Shown here in pieces: positions 15,449-23,144 of a stretch of DNA of 42,688 nucleotides. The notes beneath the pieces were generated by a model. That model was not told the DNA's origin. It searched no databases and was given only the letters and a program-made list of their open reading frames with translations. This stretch comes from Desulfoluna butyratoxydans (lineage in GTDB: Bacteria; Desulfobacterota; Desulfobacteria; Desulfobacterales; Desulfolunaceae). The stretch's first letter is position 1. Each line of letters begins with the position of its first letter. The stretch lies in NCBI RefSeq assembly GCF_900699765.1, contig NZ_CAADHO010000015.1, positions 1 through 42,688 of the forward strand, given 5' to 3'. A program made the position numbers and the translations under genes.

Positions 15449-15712
15449 ATGAAAAAAGGCATGATTCTGTGTGTGCAGGGGCAACTTCCCGAAGGCGTTG
15501 CCCCGGATGACCTGCTTAAGGGCGGCCATGTGTCCTTTGATGTGGACAAGGTGGCTGTGGTCTCTCCTCTGGACGGAGAGGGAGACATCCATTGGGCATG
15601 GTGGCGCATGATATCCAAGGGGTTTACCTCGATTCAGTGCCGTATGGCCGGGTATGAAAAGGGGCGCATTGCTTTAAAAGGAGGCAGCGTTCCCATCTGG
15701 TCCATCGGTTGA
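15449..15712 (+). CDS. Small riboswitch-controlled protein of unknown function
   Basis: An 87-residue protein. The start at 15449 lies 6 nt after AGGAG; an ATG immediately upstream at 15446 would be too close. The sequence is compact and protein-like (MKKGMILCVQGQLPEGVAPDDLLKG...) with no signal peptide or membrane span, two Cys (Cys8 and one in SIQCRMAGY), and a Trp pair in HWAWWRMISKG. It is the first gene after riboswitch 2 and 58 nt ahead of cbiK, so it is expected to be B12-repressed. I do not recognise the family; a role in corrinoid or cobalt handling is only inferred from position. Confidence 0.7.
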   Translation: MKKGMILCVQGQLPEGVAPDDLLKGGHVSFDVDKVAVVSPLDGEGDIHWAWWRMISKGFTSIQCRMAGYEKGRIALKGGSVPIWSIG

Positions 15713-15770
15713 CCCCCCGGCGATGTCATATGATTGTAATACACCTGTTACGAACGGAGATTGGAAAAAA

Positions 15771-16748
15771 ATGATGAAAAAAGCGACCCTTCTGTTCCTG
15801 ATTGTTTCACTGTCTATCCTTCCTGCCATGAGCCCGGCCACGGCTGCCACCAAAAAAGAGGCGGTGGACGCCGTGGTTATTGCAAGCTTCGGCACCAGCT
15901 ACCCCGAAGCCCTTAAGGCCATCCTCACCATCGACAAAGAGATGAGAAAAGAGTTCCCCAAGGCGGAGATCAAGCACGCCTTTACCTCCAACATCATCCG
16001 GGGCATCTGGCACGACCGCGCCGATGACGCCGCCTGGAAAAAAGCCAACCCCGGCGTCCCTGGTTGGCTTTACGATGTCAAAGGCCCCCTGGCCACCTTC
16101 GGTGCCCTGCAGGAAGAGGGCAAAAAACGCGTGGTGGTGCAGACCACCCACGTCTACGCAGGCGAAGAGTACCTCGACCTCAAGGCCTATGTGGACGCCA
16201 TTGCAGGCATCGACACCCTCCGCGCCAAATGGAAGCCCTTCTCCTACATGACCCTGGGCCGTCCCGCCCTGGGCAAAGCCGGGTTGCATCCCGAGTACCG
16301 CAATGACATTGAAGCCGCCGCCAAGACCATGGCAGCGGACGTGAAAAAGGCCAAGAAGATGGGCGCTGTCCTGGTCTACATGGGCCACGGCAACGAGGTG
16401 TTCCCCACCAGCGCGTACATTGAATTCCAGAAGACCATGAACTCCATGTACCCCGAGGTCACCACCCTGGTGGGGACCGTGGAAGGGTACCCCGGCCTCG
16501 ATGACGTCACCACCGCCCTGAAACACATCAAAACCAAGAAGGTCTTCATGAAGCCCTTTATGGTGGTTGCCGGTGACCATGCCAGGAACGACATGGCCGG
16601 AGACGAAGACGACGCCTGGAAGACCGTTATTGAAAAGATGCGCATCAAAGTGACCTGCGAGCTCAAAGGCCTGGGTGAGAACCCCGAGTGGGCCAAGCTC
16701 TACGCCGAGCATGCCGTGGACGCGGTAACGGTTCACACCGGCAAGTAG
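15771..16748 (+). CDS. cbiK: Periplasmic sirohydrochlorin cobaltochelatase CbiK
   Basis: A 325-residue class II chelatase. The start at 15771 follows CGGAGA by 10 nt. Residues 1-26 are a clear signal peptide (KKATLLFLIVSLSILPAM, cut near ATA-AT), so the enzyme is exported, like CbiK-P of Desulfovibrio. The fold starts VVIASFGTSYPEALKAI. The likely metal-binding histidines are His127 (VVQTTHVYAGEEY) and His206 (LVYMGHGNEV), as in Salmonella CbiK. CbiK normally inserts Co2+ into sirohydrochlorin in the cytoplasm; the exported form is thought to serve metal or tetrapyrrole handling with the ABC importer encoded next. No cytoplasmic chelatase is present in the window. Confidence 0.92.
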   Translation: MMKKATLLFLIVSLSILPAMSPATAATKKEAVDAVVIASFGTSYPEALKAILTIDKEMRKEFPKAEIKHAFTSNIIRGIWHDRADDAAWKKANPGVPGWLYDVKGPLATFGALQEEGKKRVVVQTTHVYAGEEYLDLKAYVDAIAGIDTLRAKWKPFSYMTLGRPALGKAGLHPEYRNDIEAAAKTMAADVKKAKKMGAVLVYMGHGNEVFPTSAYIEFQKTMNSMYPEVTTLVGTVEGYPGLDDVTTALKHIKTKKVFMKPFMVVAGDHARNDMAGDEDDAWKTVIEKMRIKVTCELKGLGENPEWAKLYAEHAVDAVTVHTGK

Positions 16749-16765
16749 TTTTCTATGGTTTGGTT

Positions 16766-16968
16766 GCCTCCGGCGGCCCTGCCGGAGGCTAAACTTTTAA
16801 TCCGCCTTCGCCCAAGGGCTACGGCGCGACATGAAAGTTTAACAAACAGGTTTTAAAACCCTTTTTGGGTGAGTTTTGTTTAAAGGCGGATGTGATTTGA
16901 CCCGAGGAACGAGGGGCAAAACGCATCCGCAACCTGATTTCAAGGTGGCACACCTTGCCGCCGGAGGT
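16766..16968 (+). repeat. Structured dispersed element, full copy E2
   Basis: The left end is GCCTCCGGCGG and the right end CCGCCGGAGGT (10 of 11 inverted). H2 lies at 16886-16930 (GCGGATGTG.../CGCATCCGC around GAGGAACGAG). H3 lies at 16941-16957 (CAAGGTG-GCA-CACCTTG). The left half shares a CCGCC...GCCCAAGGGC...GGCGCGAC module with copy E10. It separates cbiK from the ABC permease gene. Confidence 0.85.
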
Positions 16969-17007
16969 TTTCGCTTTTAAACCCGAACGTTGATGGAAGG
17001 CCCCCCC

Positions 17008-18087
17008 ATGACCATCGCCACGGAGTCCATGAGGAAAACAAAACCCTCCCTTGCCCTGATGAAAGGCTCGGCAGGGCTGGTGTGCCTGTGCGCGCTCCTT
17101 TTCTGCGCGGTGCTGCTCTCGGCCCGTATGGGGTTTGTGGCGTTTTCCTTTCAGGATGTCCTTGGGGCACTCTGGAACGGGGTGACCGGTACGGACGGGG
17201 CCACCGTAGCGGCTGAAACAGCACGGGTCATGGTCTGGGAGGTGAGGCTTCCCCGCATCCTGACGGCGGCAGCCGCAGGGGCCGGGCTGGCCGTGGCAGG
17301 GGCCGTTTACCAGAACATTCTGCTGAATCCCCTGGCCGACCCTTATACCCTGGGCGTCTCCTCCGGTGCCGCCTTTGGCGCGGCCGTGGCCCTTCTCTTC
17401 GGCATGGGCAAGACCCTCTTGTCTGTTCCCCTCTTTGCCTTTGGGGGCGCCATCCTCACCCTGTTTATCGTCATCGCCATGGCCTCGCCCTCGGGGCGGC
17501 TGCTGCGGTGCGGTATCGATTCTTCCAACCTCATCTTATCGGGCATCATGGTGTCGGCCATCCTCTCGGCGGGTTTGAGCTTTATGAAATACCTGGCCGA
17601 CGAGCAGGTTTCCGTCATCATCTTCTGGCTCATGGGCAGCTTTGCCGCGGCCACCTGGCGTGATGCCGCTGTTCTCTCCGGCGTTTCCGGGGCCGGGTTT
17701 CTCCTCTTTCTCTTTTACGCCCGGGATCTGAACCTTCTGGCCCTGGGCGAAAAAAGCGCCCGAAGCCTGGGGGTGGATACCTCCAAGACGGTCCTTATCC
17801 TCCTGGTGGCCGCGTCCCTTGTGGCGGCGGTCTGCGTGGCGGTCTCCGGCATCATCGGCTTTGTGGGGCTTCTTGTGCCCCACATGGTGCGGTTTGTCAC
17901 CGGGCCGGACGCCCGGAAGCTTCTTCCCGCAACCCTTATCATCGGGGCGGTTCTCCTGCTTTTTGCCGATACCGTGACCCGTGCGGTGCTACCCTATGAA
18001 GTGCCCATCGGGGTGCTGACGGCCCTCATCGGCGGGCCGGTGTTCTGCGTGATCTTTCGAAAGAGCCGCATGGGAGGGGGGGCATAG
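17008..18087 (+). CDS. FecCD/BtuC-type ABC transporter permease
   Basis: A 359-residue inner-membrane permease with about ten helices. I chose the ATG at 17008 with GAAGG 7 nt upstream; a TTG at 16990 and an ATG at 16993 in frame are alternatives. Family hallmarks are RLPRILTAAAAGAGLAVAGAVYQNILLNPLADPYTLGVSSGAAFGA (read in parts), IDSSNLILSGIMVSAILSA, GEKSARSLGVD, and VSGIIGFVGLLVPHMVRFVTG. Together with the ATPase and binding protein encoded next it forms a complete importer. Being behind cbiK and B12 riboswitches, the substrate is probably a corrinoid, cobalt complex or other tetrapyrrole/siderophore-like metal chelate. Confidence 0.9.
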   Translation: MTIATESMRKTKPSLALMKGSAGLVCLCALLFCAVLLSARMGFVAFSFQDVLGALWNGVTGTDGATVAAETARVMVWEVRLPRILTAAAAGAGLAVAGAVYQNILLNPLADPYTLGVSSGAAFGAAVALLFGMGKTLLSVPLFAFGGAILTLFIVIAMASPSGRLLRCGIDSSNLILSGIMVSAILSAGLSFMKYLADEQVSVIIFWLMGSFAAATWRDAAVLSGVSGAGFLLFLFYARDLNLLALGEKSARSLGVDTSKTVLILLVAASLVAAVCVAVSGIIGFVGLLVPHMVRFVTGPDARKLLPATLIIGAVLLLFADTVTRAVLPYEVPIGVLTALIGGPVFCVIFRKSRMGGGA

Positions 18088-18089
18088 GC

Positions 18090-18887
18090 ATGACGGACAG
18101 CGTGCTCCACATGGAGGGAATTTCGTTTACGCGCGGCAGGCGCGAGGTGCTAAAGGGCATCGACGCCCGCTTTGAGGGCGGGGTGTTCCACGCCATCTTA
18201 GGGCCCAACGGGGTGGGAAAGAGCACCCTGGTGGAAATTTTGAGCGGACAGATGGATCCCGATGCCGGGAGCACAACACTTTTCGGGACTCCGGTCCGAA
18301 AGCTGTCGGCCCGTAAGGTGGCCCGGCAGGTGGCGGTGGTGTCCCAGAGCCACGAGGTGCGTTTTGCTTTTTCCGTGCGGGAGGTGGTGATGATGGGCAG
18401 GCACCCCCACATCGACCGGTTCGGCTCGCCGTCTGAGCACGACTTCAAACTGGCGGACGAGGCCATGGCCGTGGCCGATATCCGTCACCTGGCAGACCGT
18501 CCCGTCACCGAGGTGAGCGGAGGAGAGCGCCAGAGGACCCTTTTTGCCCGGGCCCTGGCCCAGGATACGCCCGTCTTGATCCTGGACGAGGCCACCAGCA
18601 ACCTGGACATGAAACACACCTTGAGTCTTCTCTCCGTGGTGCGCGAGAAGGTGAAACGGGAAAACCGATGCGCCGTGGGGGTCTTTCAGGACATCAACAC
18701 CGCCGCGCTTTTTTGTGATCGGTTCCATTTTTTGAAAGAGGGGCGCATGGCCGTGTCCGGCTCCGTGGAGGAGACCCTCACCCCCGAGACTCTCTGGGAG
18801 GTGTTCGGGGTGAGGGCGCGCGTCATGGAAGATGAAACCACCGGGAGCCGGCAGGTGCTCTTTAACGCCGGAGGGTTCCATGGGTAG
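18090..18887 (+). CDS. ABC transporter ATP-binding protein, FecE/BtuD type
   Basis: A 265-residue ATPase with Walker A GPNGVGKS at 38-45, Q-loop in VAVVSQSHEV, signature VSGGERQR at 142-149, Walker B VLILDEA at 162-168. The sequence after it (TSNLDMKHTLSLLSVV) is the D-loop region. It starts 2 nt after the permease stop with a strong GGGAGGGGGG ribosome site and overlaps the binding-protein gene by 8 bp. It energises import by the adjoining permease at the cytoplasmic face. Confidence 0.93.
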   Translation: MTDSVLHMEGISFTRGRREVLKGIDARFEGGVFHAILGPNGVGKSTLVEILSGQMDPDAGSTTLFGTPVRKLSARKVARQVAVVSQSHEVRFAFSVREVVMMGRHPHIDRFGSPSEHDFKLADEAMAVADIRHLADRPVTEVSGGERQRTLFARALAQDTPVLILDEATSNLDMKHTLSLLSVVREKVKRENRCAVGVFQDINTAALFCDRFHFLKEGRMAVSGSVEETLTPETLWEVFGVRARVMEDETTGSRQVLFNAGGFHG

Positions 18888-19818
18888 AATTTTTCTTAGC
18901 ATCCTCTGCGTGTGTGCTGGCTTCATGGGTTTGTTTATGGCTCCTGCAGCCGATGCCGCCCGGATCACCGACGCTGCGGGCCAGGTGGTGACCTTCGACA
19001 AACCCTTTACACGAATCATTTCCCTCTACAGCGCACACACAGACAACCTCCTGGCCATGGGGGCCGCAGATGTCCTTATCGGCGCGTCCAAGAGCGACGG
19101 GGCAGCAGAGCTCCCCCGGTTCTCCTACCACGACGGCACCGAGCGGTTCCTGGCGGCACGCCCTGACCTGGTGCTGATTCGCCCCATGATCGAGCGGGGC
19201 TACGGCAGGTTGGTGTCCAGCCTTAAAGCCCGAGGTATCACCGTGGTCTCCCTGCAACCCGGTACCGTGGACGAGATGATGGACTATTGGGTGGCCCTGG
19301 GGCTCCTCAGCGGTCACGAGGCCCAGGCACGCTCCCTGGTGTCGGCCTTTGAAACAGAGACCCGCCGCATCCACGAGGTCACCCGGACGGTGCCGGAAAA
19401 GCGGAGGGTGTTCTTCGAGGCCATGCACGGCAAGCTGCGCACCTTCTCCAAAGGCTCCATGGCCGCCTGGGCACTGGAGCTGGCAGGGGGCGTCAACGTG
19501 GCTGAAGACGCCGTGCCATCCAAGGGCAGCAACATCGCCATCTACGGCAAGGAGCGCCTCCTGGCCAAGGGGCCGATGATCGACGTCTACCTGGTGCAGC
19601 AGGGGCGCATGAACCGCGTCACCCGGGAAGAGATCGAAAAGGAACCCGGCTTTTCCCTGATCCGGGCCGTGCGCAAGGGCGAGATTCATTTTGTGGACGA
19701 GGCCCTGGTCTCCAGGCCCACCCCGGCCCTTCTGGAAGGGGCCCGGCGTATCGGGGCAATTTTATACCCCACTCTCTTTGAACCGAGCATACAAGGACTG
19801 GCAACGCATGGGCAGTAA
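18880..19818 (+). CDS. Periplasmic substrate-binding protein, BtuF/FepB type
   Basis: A 312-residue protein with signal peptide at about 1-27 (FLSILCVCAGFMGLFMAPAADA). The mature part has RITDAAGQVVTFDKPFTRIISLYSAHTDNLLAMGA, the start of the two-lobed helical-backbone binding-protein fold. VVSLQPGTVDEMMDYWVALG and the end ALLEGARRIGAILYP fit the second lobe. The start lies at GGAGGGTTCC-ATG, 8 bp inside the ATPase gene. It overlaps cbiA by 11 bp, tying the importer to the biosynthetic genes. The Cys residues near the signal peptide (Cys10, Cys12) lie inside the hydrophobic core, so a lipobox is not clear. Substrate not determinable by eye. Confidence 0.88.
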   Translation: MGRIFLSILCVCAGFMGLFMAPAADAARITDAAGQVVTFDKPFTRIISLYSAHTDNLLAMGAADVLIGASKSDGAAELPRFSYHDGTERFLAARPDLVLIRPMIERGYGRLVSSLKARGITVVSLQPGTVDEMMDYWVALGLLSGHEAQARSLVSAFETETRRIHEVTRTVPEKRRVFFEAMHGKLRTFSKGSMAAWALELAGGVNVAEDAVPSKGSNIAIYGKERLLAKGPMIDVYLVQQGRMNRVTREEIEKEPGFSLIRAVRKGEIHFVDEALVSRPTPALLEGARRIGAILYPTLFEPSIQGLATHGQ

Positions 19819-21211
19819 GGCGATTCACGGCAAATCAGGTTTTCTCATCGGGGGTACCTCCAGCGGCAGCGGCAAGACCACCCTGTCCCTGGGCATCATG
19901 GCGGCGCTGAAGCGGCGCGGGTATGATGTGGCGCCCTTTAAGGTGGGGCCGGACTACATCGACCCGGGCCATCACCGGCGGGTGACGGGCCGGGCCTCCC
20001 GGAACCTGGACGGCTGGATGCTCAGTAGGGACTATTGCCGGGATGCCTTTTCCCGCACCATGGCCCAGGCGGACCTGGCCGTGGTGGAAGGGGTGATGGG
20101 GCTCTTTGACGGCTTTTCCGGTACCGACGAGGCCGGGTCATCGGCCCAGATGGCTAAGTGGCTGGGGCTCCCCGTGATCCTGGTGGTGAACGCCGCCAGC
20201 ATGGCCCGAAGCGCCGCCGCCCTGGTCACCGGCTTTGAAAACTTTGACCCCGAGCTCAATTTCCTGGGCGTGGTCTTTAACAATATCGGTAGCAAGAGCC
20301 ACCTCACCTATCTTACCGAGGCCCTGTCGGTCCACAGCGACATGCCCTGCCTGGGCGGGATTCCCCGGGACGAAGCCCTGAGGATTCCCGAACGTCACCT
20401 GGGCCTTGTCACCGACGAAGAGCACGTACTCTCCGGCACGGAAACCGATCACCTGGCCGACACCGTGGAGGCCCACATCGACCTGGATCTTCTTTTGGAA
20501 CGGGCCGGTGAGCTTTCGCTAAGCCAGGAAGAATCCAAAGGGATCACCCCCGAAAGCGCCCAACCCGTCAAGATCGGCGTGGCCATGGACAGCGCCTTCT
20601 GCTTCTACTACCCGGATAATCTCGAGACCCTTGAAAAAGCAGGGGCCACTCTGGACTTTTTTTCTCCGGCTGAAGATGAAACCCTTCCCGAAGGGATCAG
20701 CGGCATCTATTTCGGTGGGGGCTACCCCGAGCTCTTTGCCGAAGCCCTCAGCGGAAACACCGCCATGCGACGTGCCGTCAAAGCCGCCGCCGATGCCGGT
20801 ATGCCCGTCTACGGCGAGTGCGGCGGGCTCATGTACCTCTCCGAGGCCATCACCGATTTTGAGGGACGCCGCTGGGAGATGACCGGCTGTTTGCCCCTGG
20901 AGACCCGCATGCAGGAGAAACGCTGCGCCCTGGGCTACCGGGAGATTACCCTGAAAGAGACCTCCCTGCTCGGCCCGTCCGGCACCACCGTGCGGGGCCA
21001 TGAGTTTCACTATTCCAAACCCGTGGGAGAACCCAAGGCAGACCGGATCTACCGGGTCACCCCGCGTACCCATCGCACCCTTCCCGACGAAGGGTATGTC
21101 AAGGGCAATACACTGGGCAGCTACGTCCACCTTCACTTCGGAAGCTCTGCCGGGGTAGGGGAGGCGTTTGTGGCCCGCTGCAACGCGTACAAGGAGTCAA
21201 CGACACGATGA
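19808..21211 (+). CDS. cbiA: Cobyrinic acid a,c-diamide synthase CbiA
   Basis: A 467-residue glutamine- and ATP-dependent amidotransferase that amidates the a and c side chains of cob(II)yrinic acid. The N-terminal dethiobiotin-synthetase-like domain has P-loop GGTSSGSGKTT at 15-25, followed by KVGPDYIDPGHHRRVTG and GVMGLFDGF. The C-terminal class I glutaminase domain has the nucleophile Cys338 in VYGECGGLMYL and ends with LGSYVHLHFGS. The start at 19808 lies inside the binding-protein gene; the end overlaps cbiC in ATGA. Length is normal for CbiA. Confidence 0.95.
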   Translation: MGSKAIHGKSGFLIGGTSSGSGKTTLSLGIMAALKRRGYDVAPFKVGPDYIDPGHHRRVTGRASRNLDGWMLSRDYCRDAFSRTMAQADLAVVEGVMGLFDGFSGTDEAGSSAQMAKWLGLPVILVVNAASMARSAAALVTGFENFDPELNFLGVVFNNIGSKSHLTYLTEALSVHSDMPCLGGIPRDEALRIPERHLGLVTDEEHVLSGTETDHLADTVEAHIDLDLLLERAGELSLSQEESKGITPESAQPVKIGVAMDSAFCFYYPDNLETLEKAGATLDFFSPAEDETLPEGISGIYFGGGYPELFAEALSGNTAMRRAVKAAADAGMPVYGECGGLMYLSEAITDFEGRRWEMTGCLPLETRMQEKRCALGYREITLKETSLLGPSGTTVRGHEFHYSKPVGEPKADRIYRVTPRTHRTLPDEGYVKGNTLGSYVHLHFGSSAGVGEAFVARCNAYKESTTR

Positions 21212-21840
21212 AACCCCAGGAGATTGAAGACCTGAGCTTCAAGATTATCGGAGAAGAGGCCGGTGACCACGGCTTCTCCGACGCGGAGTGGCCCATTGCC
21301 CGCCGCGTGATTCACACCAGCGCCGATTTTGAATACGTCGAGAGCCTTCGGTTTCACCCCGAGGCCATTGAACGCGGCATCGCCGCCATTCGCGGCGGAA
21401 AGCCTATCTTTACCGATACCAACATGGCCCTGTCCGGGATCCGCAAAATGGAGGTGGGCTCCTTCGGGGGAAGCGTGACCTGCCTGGTGGCCGATCCCGA
21501 AGTAGCTGCCACCGCCAAAGCCGGGGGCATCACCCGGGCCAGGGCTGCGGTGGACGCTGTGGCAGATCGTCTCGACGGGGCCATCTACGCCGTGGGCAAC
21601 GCCCCCACCGCCCTGCTTCGCCTGTTGGAGCTGGTGCGGGAAGGGCGCATCAAGCCCGCCCTTATCGTTGGCTTTCCTGTTGGGTTTGTGAACGCGGCCG
21701 AGTCCAAGGCCGAGCTCCTCGAAACCCCGGGGGTTCCGTACATCACCAACGTGGGACGAAAAGGCGGCTCCAACGTGGCCGCCGCTGCCGTCAACGCTCT
21801 GGCCATCATGGCCTCTGCCGAGGGCGTACAGAAGAGGTAA
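21208..21840 (+). CDS. cbiC: Cobalt-precorrin-8 methylmutase CbiC
   Basis: A 210-residue enzyme moving the C11 methyl group to C12, giving cobyrinic acid. Motifs: PIARRVIHTSADFEYVESLRF with the likely catalytic His, GKPIFTDTNMALSGI, and GFPVGFVNAAESKAEL. Its start overlaps the cbiA stop by 4 bp. It is followed at once by a dispersed element that breaks the operon from cbiL. Confidence 0.95.
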   Translation: MKPQEIEDLSFKIIGEEAGDHGFSDAEWPIARRVIHTSADFEYVESLRFHPEAIERGIAAIRGGKPIFTDTNMALSGIRKMEVGSFGGSVTCLVADPEVAATAKAGGITRARAAVDAVADRLDGAIYAVGNAPTALLRLLELVREGRIKPALIVGFPVGFVNAAESKAELLETPGVPYITNVGRKGGSNVAAAAVNALAIMASAEGVQKR

Positions 21841-21861
21841 CTACATAGCTCTTAAAAAACT

Positions 21862-22051
21862 GCCTCCGGCGGCAAGTGTGGCGAAGCCACTGTAACGAAA
21901 ATACCTTGAAAGCAGGTTGCGAATGCGTTTTGACCCTCGTTCCTCGAGTCAAATCACATCCGCCTTTAACATGATATTTATTCAACCGTTTTCTTATGAC
22001 CTGTTTGTCAAACTTTATAAAAGTTTGGCCCCCGGCAGGGCCGCCGGAGGC
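21862..22051 (-). repeat. Structured dispersed element, full copy E3 (inverted)
   Basis: Ends are perfect 11-bp inverted repeats, GCCTCCGGCGG and CCGCCGGAGGC. Similarity of the ends continues outward (AGCTCTTAAAAAACT on the left against the complement of GTTTTTTGAGCT on the right). H2 lies at 21919-21963. The H3 variant contains TGGCGAAGCCA, as in E1. It lies 21 nt after the cbiC stop in the opposite orientation to the other full copies. Confidence 0.85.
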
Positions 22052-22414
22052 GTTTTTTGAGCTGAAGAATTGCCAGAATAGTTAAGAAAAAAATCTGTGT
22101 CGGCCCCTTGAGGCCATGCCCCAACCAGGTGATACGACCACGCCTTGCCGCGCCGGGCAAGGCGATACTGGCGTGTCATCGGCATGGAACGAGGTGACGG
22201 CGCCGATTGATCCATAGAAGCTTTCATCACAGCGGACAGGAGGAGTTGGATGCTGCGTGCAGCGCGTTAAGGGGCGTTTCTGTCAACTGTCAACCCTGCT
22301 ATGATGAAAGATGCGGCACGTGCCGCTTTAAAACAGTCGGTGTTCCAGGGTTCTTGTGGGATACCGGCCCCAATCAACCGCCTGAACAGCAGGCGGATAC
22401 CGAGGTAGTTAGTT
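22052..22414 (+). promoter_or_regulatory. cbiL leader region with hairpins and short open frames
   Basis: No established gene. It holds a perfect 9-bp hairpin CGCCTTGCC/GGCAAGGCG (22141-22164), the palindrome GCGGCACGTGCCGC (22314-22327), and a 6-codon frame at 22250-22270 (MLRAAR) behind a perfect AGGAGG. A 35-codon frame at 22301-22408 ends 6 nt before cbiL. These suggest leader-type control of cbiL, but none of the known riboswitch cores is visible. Confidence 0.35.
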
Positions 22415-23143
22415 ATGTCTGAGAACAGAGGCACGCTTTTTGGCATTGGCGTAGGTCCGGGAGATCCCGATCTCATCACCATGAAAGCCGTCAAGGCCAT
22501 GCAAGACGTGGATGTCATCTTCACGGCATCCTCATCCAAGAACAGCTTCAGCCTGGCAGTGGAGATCGCCAGGCCCCACCTCCCCGAGCACCTGGAGGTG
22601 GAGATTCTCCCCTTTCCCATGACCAGCGAGCAGGGCGTCACCACCAAGGCGTGGAAAGAGAACGCCGATCGCATCGCCGAGGTTCTGAAGGCCGGTAAAA
22701 ACGCCGCCTTCCTTACCCTGGGTGATCCCCTGACCTACTCCACCTTCGGGTACATCCTCCAGTACATGAAAGCCGATCACGCGGAGTGCCCCGTGGTTAC
22801 CATCCCCGGCATCACCTCCTTCCAGGCCGCCGCAGCCCGCATCAATACCCCCCTTGTGGAAGCCGAAGAGTCCCTTGTGATCACTTCCGGCGCCTACGGG
22901 GGCGAGCATGTCCGCAGGGTTGCCGCCACCTCCGAGAACGTGGTGCTCCTCAAAGCCTACAAAAACGTGGACGACATCGCCGACGCTCTTTCCGACAGCG
23001 GCCTGATGGAGAACAGCTGTGCCATCAAGAAGTGCGGCCGCGAAGGTGAAGAGATCATCTGGAACGTCGGCGACCTCCGTGAGGTCAAGCCCGATTACTG
23101 GACCCTCATCATCGCCAAGCAGAAGAACGGGCTGGCAAACTGA
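22415..23143 (+). CDS. cbiL: Cobalt-precorrin-2 C20-methyltransferase CbiL
   Basis: A 242-residue SAM-dependent tetrapyrrole methylase that acts on the product of cobalt chelation. Motifs: FGIGVGPGDPDLITMKAVKAM at the N-terminus, LTLGDPLTYSTFGYI in the centre and VTIPGITSFQAAAAR. The Ser-rich insertion TASSSKNSFSLAVEIA after the first strand is typical of CbiL/CobI rather than CbiF or CbiH. The start follows GAGG by about 8 nt. It is nearly contiguous (1 nt) with the membrane-protein gene. Confidence 0.95.
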   Translation: MSENRGTLFGIGVGPGDPDLITMKAVKAMQDVDVIFTASSSKNSFSLAVEIARPHLPEHLEVEILPFPMTSEQGVTTKAWKENADRIAEVLKAGKNAAFLTLGDPLTYSTFGYILQYMKADHAECPVVTIPGITSFQAAAARINTPLVEAEESLVITSGAYGGEHVRRVAATSENVVLLKAYKNVDDIADALSDSGLMENSCAIKKCGREGEEIIWNVGDLREVKPDYWTLIIAKQKNGLAN

Positions 23144-23144
23144 G

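Noticed and set aside
22052..22414. Third cobalamin riboswitch upstream of cbiL
   Set aside because: Hairpins are present but none of the B12 aptamer core (AATAGGGAA, CCCGCC.CTGT, GTCAGAAGACCTGCC) is found.
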